Assembly (NCBI RefSeq): GCF_000949455.1
Contig: NZ_JXXK01000013.1
Span: 37,737-101,736, forward strand
DNA: 64,000 nt
Direction: 5' to 3'
From: Ruthenibacterium lactatiformans
GTDB lineage: Bacteria > Bacillota > Clostridia > Oscillospirales > Ruminococcaceae
The notes under the pieces are model-generated. The model had not been told where the DNA came from. It searched no databases and was given only the letters and a program-made list of their open reading frames with translations. The translations under genes and the position numbers were made by a program. This document shows positions 1-8,083 of the stretch, piece by piece; position 1 is the stretch's first letter; every line of letters starts with the position of its first letter.

Positions 1-1031
1 CCCTGGTCCGCCTGCAACCGCGCCCAGCCCTTTGCCATTTTATGCACGATGGGCGGCACAACGTCCTCGCTGGTGGAGCCCATCAGGTACGGGATGTTCT
101 TTTGCCGCCCTGCTTTTGCAGCTTCCGCCGCGCTTTCCGTAAGGAATACGCCGTCCACCACCGGGCCGCACCCGGCCATGGGGTTCTTCTGTTCTTTCCT
201 TGCCTCGGCGAACGCCGCGAACAGCGCCTGCGGTTCTGCGCCGCACAGCGCCGCAAAATCTGCCGCGCCCAGCTTCTGCCGCACCGCCTGCCAGAACGGA
301 TACGCTTCTTCCGCTTTCTGCGCCGCGCCCAGCAGTCTGGAAACGCCGCCTCCGCTCATCATCACCGCGCCGCGGAACAGCCCGTTCGTCATGGGCGAAA
401 CACAAAGCTGCTGTACGCTCATCGCGCCCGCGGACTGGCCCATAAGAGTAACTTGGCCCGGGTCGCCGCCAAAAGCGGCGATATTGTCCCGCACCCAGCA
501 CAGCGCGGCCATCTGGTCAAACATTGCGTAGTTGCCCGTATGCCCGTCCCGGGCGGCAAGCTCCGGCAGGCACAAAAAGCCCATAGGGCCCAGACGGTAA
601 TTGATGGTGACGGCAACAACGCCCTTTTTGCACCAGGCCGTGCCGTCAAAATGCTTTTCATGGCCGCACCCACCCAAAAATCCGCCTCCGTGAATATAAA
701 ACAGCACGGGCGCGTTTTTTGCGTCGTCGGGAGCCCAAATGTTTAAAAACAGGCAGTCCTCACTGTAATCGTAGTGTTCGCCCCGACGGAATTCGTTGTA
801 ATAAAACGCCTTTTCCGGCACGTCTTCTTCGTTGTAGAACGCGCGCGGCTGAAACGAACACGCACCGAAATTGGCGGCGTCATACACGCCGTCCCAATGC
901 GTCACCTGCCGGGGATATTCCCAGCGCCCTGCCGTGGCGTACCGTATGCCGCGGAATACGGACACGCCGTCCGCTCCGCCCGCCGCGCCCTGTACGGGCC
1001 CGCACGGCGTATGTACAAAATGGTTTTTCAT
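1..1031 (-). CDS. Type B carboxylesterase (PnbA-like), 3' end outside window
   Basis: Alpha/beta-hydrolase that would cleave carboxyl esters, probably in the cytoplasm because no signal peptide is seen. About 343 residues are visible; family members usually have around 500, so the C-terminal part with the catalytic His lies beyond base 1. Seen in the translation: the EDCLFLNIW signature at residues 91-99, the oxyanion-hole motif HGGG at 114-117 and the nucleophile elbow GQSAG at 198-202 with Ser200. The start is the ATG at 1031, preceded by GGGAGGAAAG at good spacing. It reads away from the NhaC-like gene's terminator. The substrate cannot be told from sequence. Confidence 0.88.
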   Translation of the reverse strand, partial: MKNHFVHTPCGPVQGAAGGADGVSVFRGIRYATAGRWEYPRQVTHWDGVYDAANFGACSFQPRAFYNEEDVPEKAFYYNEFRRGEHYDYSEDCLFLNIWAPDDAKNAPVLFYIHGGGFLGGCGHEKHFDGTAWCKKGVVAVTINYRLGPMGFLCLPELAARDGHTGNYAMFDQMAALCWVRDNIAAFGGDPGQVTLMGQSAGAMSVQQLCVSPMTNGLFRGAVMMSGGGVSRLLGAAQKAEEAYPFWQAVRQKLGAADFAALCGAEPQALFAAFAEARKEQKNPMAGCGPVVDGVFLTESAAEAAKAGRQKNIPYLMGSTSEDVVPPIVHKMAKGWARLQADQ

Positions 1032-1231
1032 ACCGGCTTTCCTCCCTGCTTTCTTTCCTGACGGTGCGGCTCCGGCAGGGCGCTTTCCGCCCGGCCTTTT
1101 CCAGCAATTCCATTACAATAAAGAATACCCTCTTACGCGCATCAAGTACATTGTATTTCTTGCACATCAAAAGCCCCGCCGTTTTTCATGCCATCCGGCG
1201 AGCCGTTTGGGCAGCCTTTTCACCGCTCTGC

Positions 1232-1268
1232 AATTAAAAAGCCGTCCGCGGTATGCGCCGCGGACGGC
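1232..1268 (-). terminator. Rho-independent terminator of the NhaC-like gene
   Basis: An 11-bp perfect stem (GCCGTCCGCGG at 1241-1251 pairing with CCGCGGACGGC at 1258-1268) with a 6-base loop. Read on the minus strand it is followed by TTTTTAAT. It lies 19 bases past the stop codon at 1287. Confidence 0.85.
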
Positions 1269-1286
1269 CTTTCGTTCCAATATGTG

Positions 1287-3059
1287 TCAGCGTGTGCCGC
1301 TTTTTTTCTTCCAGAGCAGGAAACCGGCCATCAGAGCCAACCCGAACGGCAGCGCCAGCAGACCCGGCAGCTCGAAATGCACCAGCAGACCCGCCGCCAC
1401 ATAAGAGATGCAGGAAACGGCTGCCGCCGTTATTGCATAGGGCAGTTGTGTGGAGACATGCTGGACATGGTCGCACTGGGCGCCCGCAGAGGCCATGATC
1501 GTTGTGTCGGAGATCGGCGAACAATGGTCGCCGCACACGGCGCCCGCCATACATGCGGCAATGCACACGATGCCCATGGGGTCGTCCAGAGGGAAGATCG
1601 CCATGGTGATGGGGATGAGCACGCCGAACGTTCCCCAGCTTGTCCCTGTCGCAAAAGCCAGCAGGCAGCCGATCAGGAACACGATGGCCGGCAGGAACAT
1701 CTGCATGCCTTCCGCGCCGCTTTTCACAAGGTCCCGCACAAAGTATTTCGCGCCCAGAGAATCCGTCATGGCTTTCAGCGACCATGCGAATGTGAGGATC
1801 ATAATGGCAGGCACCATCGCCTTAAAGCCGTCCGGGATGCAGCCCATCATCTCGCGGAAGGACATTGCCCGGCGCAGCATATAATAAACGAAGCTGAACA
1901 CCAGAGCGAATGCGGACCCAAGCATCAGCCCTACCGACGCGTCGGAGTTTGAGAACGCGGTGCTGAAACGCGCCAGCACGCCGCCTTCCCCGCCTGCGAA
2001 GAAGCCGCCGGAATACACCATGCCCACCACGCAGCAGATAATAAGCACTGCAATGGGTGCAATAAGGTCAACCACACGCCCTTTGTCCGCCGGGGCCTCC
2101 CCTGCGCCCGCATAGGGGTCCGGCCCGCCGCCGAACAGGTCTCCCCCGCCGGCCAGCGCCTCGCTTTTCGCCATGGGGCCGTAATCCACCCGCAGCACAA
2201 CAAGCATCACCATCATGGCGATGGTGAACAGTGCATAGAAATTATAGGGAATGGCCCGGATGAAGAGGGACAGGCCCTTTCCATCCTCCACAAAACCGGA
2301 CACAGCCGCCGCCCAGGACGAAATAGGCGCAATGATGCACACCGGTGCCGCCGTAGCGTCGATGATATACGCCAATTTGGCGCGCGATACCCGGTGCTTG
2401 TCGGTGACGGGCCGCATCACGGAGCCCACCGTCAGACAGTTGAAATAATCGTCGATGAAAATAAGGCAGCCCAGCGCTACCGTAGCCAGCTGCGCGCCCA
2501 CGCGGGATTTGATATGTGTCTGTGCCCATCGTCCGAAGGCCGCAGAACCGCCGGCCTTGTTCATCATGCAGACCATCGTGCCCAAAACGACAAGAAACAC
2601 CAGGATGCCGACGTTGTATGCGTCCGACAGCACCGAGACGATGCCCCCCTGAAATACGTGCAGCACCGTGCCCTCAAAGCTGAAATTCGCATACAGCAGG
2701 CCGCCCGCAGCAATGCCTATAAACAGTGAAGAATACACCTCTTTTGTGATGAGCGCCAGCGTGATGGCAATGAGCGGCGGCAGCAGGGACCATGCCGTAT
2801 TGTAAAACCGGCTTTCCGCCTCTGTCCTGCCGGAGCCGCCGCAGGCCCCGCAGATGTTTTTCCCGCCGCACGCCCCGCATGCCGCGTCCTTGCCCAGGCA
2901 TTCCATGCAAGCGCCCGAGCCGCCGCATTCCGCGCATTCCACCATGCGCGAACCCGGTTCGTCCTGCGCGCCGCTTTCCGCAAAAGCCGGCGCCGCGCAC
3001 AAAACCGCCAGCACCAGCACCGCCGCCAGCATGGGCAGCAGCCGAATCCTTTTTTTCAT
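1287..3059 (-). CDS. NhaC-family transporter, probable lysine transporter, with exported four-CxxC domain
   Basis: A 590-residue polytopic membrane protein of the NhaC Na+/H+ antiporter superfamily. It is preceded by a lysine riboswitch, and NhaC-type genes under that riboswitch have been proposed as lysine transporters (called LysW in comparative work), so lysine uptake is the likely role. Residues 1-27 look like a signal peptide or first membrane segment. Residues 42-76 hold four CxxC pairs (Cys 42/45, 51/54, 61/64, 70/73), three followed by GG or G as in DnaJ zinc fingers. About a dozen hydrophobic segments follow from residue 85. The ATG at 3059 has GAGGAGGAACAGT in front; the frame stays open further upstream into the riboswitch, but that part is leader. 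The cysteine domain is unusual for the family and would lie outside the membrane if the signal is cleaved. Transport substrate is inferred from regulation only. Confidence 0.85.
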   Translation of the reverse strand: MKKRIRLLPMLAAVLVLAVLCAAPAFAESGAQDEPGSRMVECAECGGSGACMECLGKDAACGACGGKNICGACGGSGRTEAESRFYNTAWSLLPPLIAITLALITKEVYSSLFIGIAAGGLLYANFSFEGTVLHVFQGGIVSVLSDAYNVGILVFLVVLGTMVCMMNKAGGSAAFGRWAQTHIKSRVGAQLATVALGCLIFIDDYFNCLTVGSVMRPVTDKHRVSRAKLAYIIDATAAPVCIIAPISSWAAAVSGFVEDGKGLSLFIRAIPYNFYALFTIAMMVMLVVLRVDYGPMAKSEALAGGGDLFGGGPDPYAGAGEAPADKGRVVDLIAPIAVLIICCVVGMVYSGGFFAGGEGGVLARFSTAFSNSDASVGLMLGSAFALVFSFVYYMLRRAMSFREMMGCIPDGFKAMVPAIMILTFAWSLKAMTDSLGAKYFVRDLVKSGAEGMQMFLPAIVFLIGCLLAFATGTSWGTFGVLIPITMAIFPLDDPMGIVCIAACMAGAVCGDHCSPISDTTIMASAGAQCDHVQHVSTQLPYAITAAAVSCISYVAAGLLVHFELPGLLALPFGLALMAGFLLWKKKSGTR

Positions 3060-3120
3060 ACTGTTCCTCCTCCTGTGTTCTGCCGCAGGCCCTCCGCTCC
3101 GACACACGGACACAGGCTGG

Positions 3121-3159
3121 AAAAAACAAAAAGCCCTGTGCGCATAGAGCGCACAGGGC
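3121..3159 (-). terminator. Attenuator terminator of the lysine riboswitch
   Basis: A strong hairpin, GCCCTGTGCGC pairing with GCGCACAGGGC (3133-3159), followed on the minus strand by TTTTTGTTTTTT. It sits between the riboswitch aptamer and the ribosome binding site of the NhaC-like gene, where a ligand-controlled transcription terminator is expected. Confidence 0.88.
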
Positions 3160-3189
3160 AACCGGACGCAGCCTCCGCTGGAAGATGCG

Positions 3190-3358
3190 TCTGGATAGCG
3201 CTCCACAAATTTTGTGACAGTCCGCAGGATATTCTCCCACGGCCCAGGATACGCCGCCCAGGCAGGCGGCTGCTCCTTCGGCGGTTCCCCCTCTCCCCGA
3301 AACGGCTGCCTGGCCATTGTTCCGGGTACGCATGAGTCCCGCGCCTCTATCCGCGTAT
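3190..3358 (-). promoter_or_regulatory. Lysine riboswitch (L-box)
   Basis: Read on the minus strand, this leader holds the conserved blocks of the lysine riboswitch in order: GGATAGAGGCGC at the 5' side (near 3352), GGGGGAACCGCCGAAGG near 3272-3290, GGACTGTCAC, and GGAGCGCTATCC at the 3' side (near 3193). The terminal GGATAG (3347-3352) pairs with CTATCC (3193-3198) to make P1. Lysine binding is expected to favour the terminator immediately downstream, shutting off the transporter gene. Recognised by eye; a covariance search would give exact ends. Confidence 0.9.
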
Positions 3359-3428
3359 TCAGTTGAAAAGACCTTTCCGGCCTTCCCGAAGCACACAACG
3401 CGCCCGGGAACATTCGAATGATACTTAT

Positions 3429-3457
3429 AAATTAGCACGGCTGCTCCAAAATAGCAA
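3429..3457 (-). promoter_or_regulatory. Candidate promoter for the lysine riboswitch transcript
   Basis: On the minus strand TTGCTA (3452-3457) and TAATTT (3429-3434) are separated by 17 bases, about 75 bases upstream of the aptamer. Both boxes are imperfect matches to the sigma-A consensus. Confidence 0.35.
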
Positions 3458-3518
3458 GCGGATCCGCCATTTTTTACACAAAAAATTTTTCCGGATGCAC
3501 ACGGCTTTTCCGCTTCTT

Positions 3519-3546
3519 CAAAAAACGCCCCGGCATCCGCCGGGGC
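3519..3546 (-). terminator. Terminator of the gene at 3573-5249
   Basis: GCCCCGGC (3527-3534) pairs with GCCGGGGC (3539-3546) around a 4-base loop and, read on the minus strand, runs into GTTTTTT. It starts about 27 bases past the stop codon. Confidence 0.82.
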
Positions 3547-3572
3547 AATGCGTTTCGTTTTTTTCAGGGGTC

Positions 3573-5249
3573 TCAATCGTGAAGGCTGGGTTTCGCCCGC
3601 AGAGAGATGGTGTGCTCAAAACAGCTGAAATCCGTCAAATACACAGTATAGCAGCCCTCGGTGCGCTTCATGCTTCCAAACTTACCCGCTGTGAAGCCGT
3701 GCGCGCCGAAGCACGGGCCCGCCTCGATGGCATACCTTCCCCTGGAGGCCGTCAGCGTTCCGGATTTGGCGACGATACCGCCGCCCTCCGCGCCATCCGC
3801 GGCAAAATGCTCCGTCTCCACGCGGCAGCCCGCGTCGAACGCAAGCTCCACACGCAGAGGCGCACGGTCGATCCCGGTGTTGACGATGTGCACGTCAATG
3901 CCGTTCTCCGCCTCGGTGACCTCCACATCGAATATCATATCCGGCCCGTGAAGCTGCGCGCGCTTCGTGTGGTCCATTTTCCACCAGTCGCTGGTCTCCG
4001 GCTTTTCTTCAAACGGCAGATAATACCAGCCCGTCATGGTCTGGTGCAGCGCATAGGCGTTTTCGCCCGTGGAGGCCAGCGTCTCGGGGATGAAGCTGCG
4101 GTGCTCACAGAAACTGGCGCCGATGTGCATACTCACAGTAAAATCGCCGTTCTGGAAATACAAAAAGCCCGCGCTGTGGTTGATGATGGTGTAGGAATAC
4201 CCCTTCCGGCGGCAGCGTACGATCTCGCTGCCCTTGTAAAATTTGTGGTAATCCGCCGGGAAACCGCTGCCCGCGTGCTCCAGCGCGGCCAGACGGGGCT
4301 GCAGCATGAACTGGATCAGGCAATCCATAGCCTTCAGGCCGTGGCGGTCCACTGCCGCCATGATCTCATTCGCCGCGTCCAGAAATTCCGGCTTCTGCAG
4401 CACGTCGCCCATATACAGATACTCAAAGTAATAGTCTTTGGGATAGATCTTGCGCCCCCGGTCCTGCCGGGTGGAGTTGTTCGTAAAGATGCTGTCGTCC
4501 GGCTCGACATAGGTGAGCATCATGGTCAGGTTCCGCACCACAGGTTCGTAATAAGCGTCGTCGCCCGTGGCCACGGCCAGCATGATCATCGCGTCGTTGT
4601 TGATCCGGTTGTAATTGCCCGCCGAGCGCTCCGCATATTCGCCGTCTGCGTTGCAGTCGCTGCCTTCCAGCAAAATAGCGTCCGCGGCCTTTTTGTACGC
4701 CTCGCCGCCCAGCAGCCTGTGGCACATCATCAGTACCGATGCGATGGCCCAGCGGTGGTTCGGCGTATGAAAACCGCAGTGTGTCAGTGCTTCGGCGGCA
4801 TCTTTCACAATGGCTTCATACAGCGGCAGCAGCTGCGCGCACACATCTTTTTCCGCCGCGTCCGCCGCCTGCGCACCCTCCGCGATCCGGCGCAGATATA
4901 CGTACACGGGCAGCAGCCGCTTCGTGCAGAAAGCCGTGTCCGGGCCGGAAAAAAAGTTGCAGTTGACGAGGTCGAAATAGCCGCCCGGCCGCTGGGAGCG
5001 GCGCACATAATCCAGCGCCAGCAAAATGCGCCGGAGCACCTCTGCGTCCAGATGCCATTTGCTGTCCGCGTTCAGGCAGCAGGCCGTCATGGTCGTCAGA
5101 TGATAGATGGCCACCTTCGGCTCCGCAATGCTGTCCGCCGAGGGGAATCCGCCAAAAAACGGGTCGTTCCGGTCCAGGATCTGAATCTCCATAAAGCGTG
5201 CGACACGGGCGTCGCTGTCCCGCAGGACCTTGTTGTAATGCTCTTTCAT
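3573..5249 (-). CDS. Unrecognised 558-residue protein, possible (alpha/alpha)-toroid polysaccharide lyase-like
   Basis: I do not recognise the family with certainty. The N-terminal ~330 residues are rich in amphipathic helices with aromatic and polar motifs (GGYFDLVNCNFFSGPDTAF, NHRWAIAS, RSAGNYNRINNDAM), which resemble the (alpha/alpha)-toroid of heparinase II/III-like lyases and unsaturated-glycan enzymes. The C-terminal ~200 residues look beta-rich, as in the beta-sandwich of such enzymes. There is no signal peptide, so it would act in the cytoplasm on imported sugars if this is right. The ATG at 5249 follows AAGGGAGCCCCCAT. It is a single-gene unit with its own promoter and terminator. 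No transporter or other carbohydrate gene is next to it. Confidence 0.75.
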   Translation of the reverse strand: MKEHYNKVLRDSDARVARFMEIQILDRNDPFFGGFPSADSIAEPKVAIYHLTTMTACCLNADSKWHLDAEVLRRILLALDYVRRSQRPGGYFDLVNCNFFSGPDTAFCTKRLLPVYVYLRRIAEGAQAADAAEKDVCAQLLPLYEAIVKDAAEALTHCGFHTPNHRWAIASVLMMCHRLLGGEAYKKAADAILLEGSDCNADGEYAERSAGNYNRINNDAMIMLAVATGDDAYYEPVVRNLTMMLTYVEPDDSIFTNNSTRQDRGRKIYPKDYYFEYLYMGDVLQKPEFLDAANEIMAAVDRHGLKAMDCLIQFMLQPRLAALEHAGSGFPADYHKFYKGSEIVRCRRKGYSYTIINHSAGFLYFQNGDFTVSMHIGASFCEHRSFIPETLASTGENAYALHQTMTGWYYLPFEEKPETSDWWKMDHTKRAQLHGPDMIFDVEVTEAENGIDVHIVNTGIDRAPLRVELAFDAGCRVETEHFAADGAEGGGIVAKSGTLTASRGRYAIEAGPCFGAHGFTAGKFGSMKRTEGCYTVYLTDFSCFEHTISLRAKPSLHD

Positions 5250-5338
5250 ATGGGGGCTCCCTTTCCAAATAAAAGTGACGGCAAAAGCCGGTGCTTGTGC
5301 GCCGCGCGGCGTGCCGCCGCGGCTTGTGCTTTGTTATT

Positions 5339-5367
5339 ATCATAGTTTTTTTATCTATAAAAAACAA
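5339..5367 (-). promoter_or_regulatory. Candidate promoter for the gene at 3573-5249
   Basis: On the minus strand TTGTTT (5362-5367), a 17-base spacer, and TATGAT (5339-5344), about 90 bases before the start codon. The rest of 5370-5530 holds nothing I can name. Confidence 0.45.
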
Positions 5368-5535
5368 CACAGGTTTTGTCCGCTTCCAAAAGAAGCATTG
5401 CATATTTTGCTTAAAATTCCAAAATCCGTACCACCGCGGCTGCACATTGCACTTCGGCCGCTTATGGCAGGCCGCTGCTGCCGCGGCGGACGGTTCACAT
5501 TTTACTGTGCGCCGGCCTTTCTCTCCGCTTTGTCC

Positions 5536-5565
5536 GCATAAACCGCCCGAAGCCACCATATATAT
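5536..5565 (+). promoter_or_regulatory. Candidate sigma-E promoter of spoIIID
   Basis: GCATAAA (5536-5542), 14 bases, then CATATATAT (5557-5565). The sigma-E consensus has an ATA-containing -35 and a CATA-start -10 at 13-15 bases, and spoIIID is a known sigma-E gene in Bacillus. It lies about 30 bases before the start codon. Confidence 0.4.
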
Positions 5566-5596
5566 ACAACAAACACAAATAGGGAGTTGTTGCGGC

Positions 5597-5851
5597 ATGA
5601 AGGGCAATCCGGAGGAGCGGGCGGTGCAATTGGGCGAATACATCACGGAGACCGGCGCCACCGTGCGCAGCGCGGCCAAAACGTTCGGCATCAGCAAATC
5701 TACAGTGCACAAGGATATTACATACCGTTTGGAAAAGCAGAATCACACTCTGTACGACGAGGTGCAGAAGGTGCTGCGCGTGAATAAAGAGGAGCGTCAT
5801 CTGCGCGGCGGCGCGGCCACACGGCAGAAATACCATCCGGAAATAGAATAA
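5597..5851 (+). CDS. spoIIID: Stage III sporulation transcriptional regulator SpoIIID
   Basis: An 84-residue DNA-binding protein, near the 80-95 residues usual for SpoIIID, which switches mother-cell gene expression between sigma-E and sigma-K during sporulation. The family's core is clear: an EYITETGATVRSAAKTF helix, then GISKSTVHKDITYRL as the recognition helix, and the RHLRGG block near residues 68-73 followed by a basic tail. The ATG at 5597 has AGGGAG ten bases upstream. It is monocistronic; a weak hairpin follows. Its presence is good evidence for an endospore former. Confidence 0.95.
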   Translation: MKGNPEERAVQLGEYITETGATVRSAAKTFGISKSTVHKDITYRLEKQNHTLYDEVQKVLRVNKEERHLRGGAATRQKYHPEIE

Positions 5852-5861
5852 CCGGCAATAC

Positions 5862-5905
5862 AGCGGCAGGCCGTCGGCAGGGAACGGGCTGCCGCTCTGT
5901 TTTGC
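5862..5905 (+). terminator. Weak terminator after spoIIID
   Basis: AGCGGCAG (5862-5869) pairs with CTGCCGCT (5889-5896) over a 19-base loop and is followed by CTGTTTTGCCTTTT. From here to 6151 the sequence is AT-richer and holds only the leader of the Cas3 remnant. Confidence 0.45.
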
Positions 5906-6151
5906 CTTTTCCACCGCATGCAAGCCTTCAAGCAACGCCCCCACGGCAGACAGGGCCGACCTGTGTTTTGTAAAAAGCGATAAAATTCTCAAATTTATTT
6001 CCCTATTTTGCCGTTTTAATTTCAACAAATACTAATACATACTGGAAATAACAACAAATACAGGCGATTCTGTTCAGCCACATGTTTTGTTCACCCATCC
6101 CTGCGGCCCACCGCAAGGCGCTCGTGCCGGGCTGCCAAGAAAGGAGCGGCT

Positions 6152-6803
6152 ATGGAAAATAAATTTCTTGCACACATCGCGGAGGACGGACGGGAACGAA
6201 CGGTTTTCGAGCATCTGGCGGGCGCCGCCTCGCTGGCGGCGGAGTTTTCCCGCCCTTTCGGCGGCGAGGCACAGGGGCTGCTGGCCGGGACGGCCCATGA
6301 CATTGGAAAATACTCTGCTGCGTTTCAGCGGCGGCTGACGGGCGATTCCAGGCGGGTGGATCACGCCACTGCCGGCGCTTTTGAATGTATGGGGCGCGGC
6401 CAGCCCTTCGCCGCCTTCGCCGTGGCAGGCCATCACGGCGGCCTTCCGGATGGCGGCGGGCGCGGAGACGGCCCGGAAGCCGCCACCTTTTGGGGACGGA
6501 TCAACCGGGCGGGCCGCGGCGGGCTGGAGCCTTACGGCGCCTGGGTCCGGGAGGTATCCCTGCCCGGCGGACAACCTCCCCCTTCGCAAAGCAGAACCCG
6601 GGAGCGGGCATGTTCTTTACCTGCATGCTTTATTCCTGCCTGGTGGACGCGGATTTTCTGGATACCGAGGCCTTCATGTCCGGGAAGCCGCGCGGGAGTT
6701 GTTCAGGCTGCTGGAAAAAGAAGGCGCCTTCCATCCGGCCACTCTGATGTACCCCGCCCACCGTCAAAGCCGACGGAAAGGGATTCGCCGCATGCTGAAA
6801 GCT
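6152..6803 (+). pseudogene. cas3: Remnant of type I-C cas3 (HD nuclease part, frameshifted, helicase lost)
   Basis: Full Cas3 of type I-C has about 730-800 residues and nicks and unwinds target DNA. Here the first ~150 codons encode an HD nuclease domain with EHLAGAASLAAEF, AGTAHDIGKYSAAFQ, VDHATAGAFE and AGHHGG. Around 6560-6600 the homology jumps to another frame (MFFTCMLYSCLVDADFLDTEAF, about 6610-6675), and then to the third frame (LFRLLEKEGAF, then a basic helix), ending just before where helicase motif I should start. At 6804 the sequence turns directly into a CRISPR repeat. The start ATG at 6152 has AAGGAGCGGCT upstream. Two frameshifts and loss of the helicase make it inactive. The other cas genes (5, 8c, 7, 4, 1, 2) are absent. 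Confidence 0.85.
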
Positions 6804-6903
6804 GCCGCTCCCTTCCCGGGGAGCGTGGATTGAAACCGCGCTGCTGGCAATCAAGGAGGCTGCGCCGGCGGTCGCTCCCCCTCACGGAGGGGATTCGAGT
6901 TTA
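6804..6903 (+). CRISPR. Relic CRISPR array, type I-C repeat, one spacer
   Basis: The unit at 6804-6836 begins GCCGCTCCC and ends GGGGAGCGTGGATTGAAAC, a recognisable type I-C repeat of 33 bases. A 34-base spacer (6837-6870) follows, then a second repeat from 6871 that starts perfectly (GTCGCTCCCC) but degenerates to GGGGATTCGAGT, as is usual for the leader-distal last repeat. Orientation agrees with the cas3 remnant. It is probably what is left after a deletion joined cas3 to the end of the array; too short for most array-finding programs. Confidence 0.85.
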
Positions 6904-6905
6904 AA

Positions 6906-6950
6906 GGCCGGAGCTCCGATTGCATTTTCAATCAGAACTCCGGCCTTTTT
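6906..6950. terminator. Bidirectional terminator
   Basis: GGCCGGAG with following bases pairs with CTCCGGCC (6906-6945), with AAA before and TTTTT after, so it can stop transcription from both the CRISPR relic and the convergent aldo/keto reductase. Confidence 0.75.
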
Positions 6951-6984
6951 CTTTTATCACCGGCTGCAGCAGCCTGTAAAGCGG

Positions 6985-7998
6985 CTACGCGCCGAACGCC
7001 TTGGCCACGCCCTTCAGCTTTTCACGGATGGGCAGCTCGTAAGGGCAGCGCGCCTCGCACTTACCGCAGCCGATGCAGTCCCCCGCCCTTGCCGTCTGAG
7101 ACTCGTAGCGCGATCTGGCCCAGTCCGCCAGATCGTAATGCTTGAGATAGTTTTCCAGCGTGAAGATACCCGGGATATCGATGCCCACCGTACACGGCGC
7201 ACAGTATCCGCACCTGCGGCAGAAATTGCCCGAAAGCCCGGCGCGGATGGCTTCGCATGCGGCCAGCTCCTCCGGTGTAAGCGGGCCGTCCTGCTCCGCC
7301 GCAGCTGTGTTCTGCTCTATCTCTTCCAACGTGGCCATTCCGGGGATGGCCAGCGTACAGGTCTTGTTTTGCAGAATGTACCGCATGGCCAGCGTACCGT
7401 CGGTGATGTTGCCGCCCGCCAGCGGCTTCATCGCAATGACCCCCACGTTCTGCGCGGCCGCACGCTCCATCAACGCTTCACCCTGGCTTTCAACGATATT
7501 ATATGGGAACATGATGGTCTCGATCTCCGGATAGGAGAGCAGCCGCTCGAAGCTGTCCACCGAGTGAGCTGTTGCGCCGAGATGTCCGACCTTGCCCGCC
7601 CGGATGGCGTCCTGAATGGCAGCCACGGCGCCCTCAGCAGAAAACGCCAGCTCAAAATCAGCATCAGACTTTATATTGTGCAGCTGATACAGGTCGATAT
7701 AATCCGTCCTCAGGTTGCTCAGGCTGATGCCGATGTCCCGCGCCATGTCCGCGTAACCGCGGGACATGGATTTCGTTGCAAGAATGAACTTCTCCCGCAG
7801 ACCGCCGGACAATGCCTCGCCCAGATAGCTCTCCGACACAGTGTAGCCGCGCGCGGTGTCGATGTAGTTCACACCCTTTTCCACAAGGCGTTCCATCAGT
7901 GCGCGGGTTCCCCGTGCGTCGATGCGTTGGATGGGAATGCCCCCAAAACCCACAGCAGATACCTTCAAACCTGTCTTTCCCAAAATTCTGTATTGCAT
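6985..7998 (-). CDS. Aldo/keto reductase with C-terminal 4Fe-4S ferredoxin domain
   Basis: A 337-residue cytoplasmic oxidoreductase. Residues 1 to about 250 form the aldo/keto reductase barrel with the catalytic Asp and Tyr in YIDTARGY (Asp47, Tyr52) and a Lys in ATKSM. The C-terminal part has CRRCGYCAPC and CIGCGKCEARCP, the cysteine spacing of two iron-sulfur clusters. This fusion is common in anaerobic Clostridia and is thought to link NAD(P)H and ferredoxin-type electron transfer; the substrate is unknown. The ATG at 7998 follows AAGGAGGAAACTGCGTT. It is divergent from the PAP2 gene and has its own promoter. Two related genes lie at 46-48 kb. Confidence 0.9.
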   Translation of the reverse strand: MQYRILGKTGLKVSAVGFGGIPIQRIDARGTRALMERLVEKGVNYIDTARGYTVSESYLGEALSGGLREKFILATKSMSRGYADMARDIGISLSNLRTDYIDLYQLHNIKSDADFELAFSAEGAVAAIQDAIRAGKVGHLGATAHSVDSFERLLSYPEIETIMFPYNIVESQGEALMERAAAQNVGVIAMKPLAGGNITDGTLAMRYILQNKTCTLAIPGMATLEEIEQNTAAAEQDGPLTPEELAACEAIRAGLSGNFCRRCGYCAPCTVGIDIPGIFTLENYLKHYDLADWARSRYESQTARAGDCIGCGKCEARCPYELPIREKLKGVAKAFGA

Positions 7999-8055
7999 AA
8001 CGCAGTTTCCTCCTTTTGCCGCTTGCCGCAGGCGCGGCGTTGCCTGTCAACCCCG

Positions 8056-8083
8056 ATTATACACCCGCGCCGGTTTGTTGCAA
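8056..8083 (-). promoter_or_regulatory. Promoter of the aldo/keto reductase at 6985-7998
   Basis: Minus-strand TTGCAA (8078-8083), 16 bases, TATAAT (8056-8061). Its -35 box overlaps the -35 box of the divergent PAP2 promoter, so the two may compete for RNA polymerase. Confidence 0.6.

Noticed and set aside
3363..5345. 660-codon open frame on the plus strand
   Set aside because: Antisense to the gene at 3573-5249, which has a promoter, ribosome binding site and terminator of its own.
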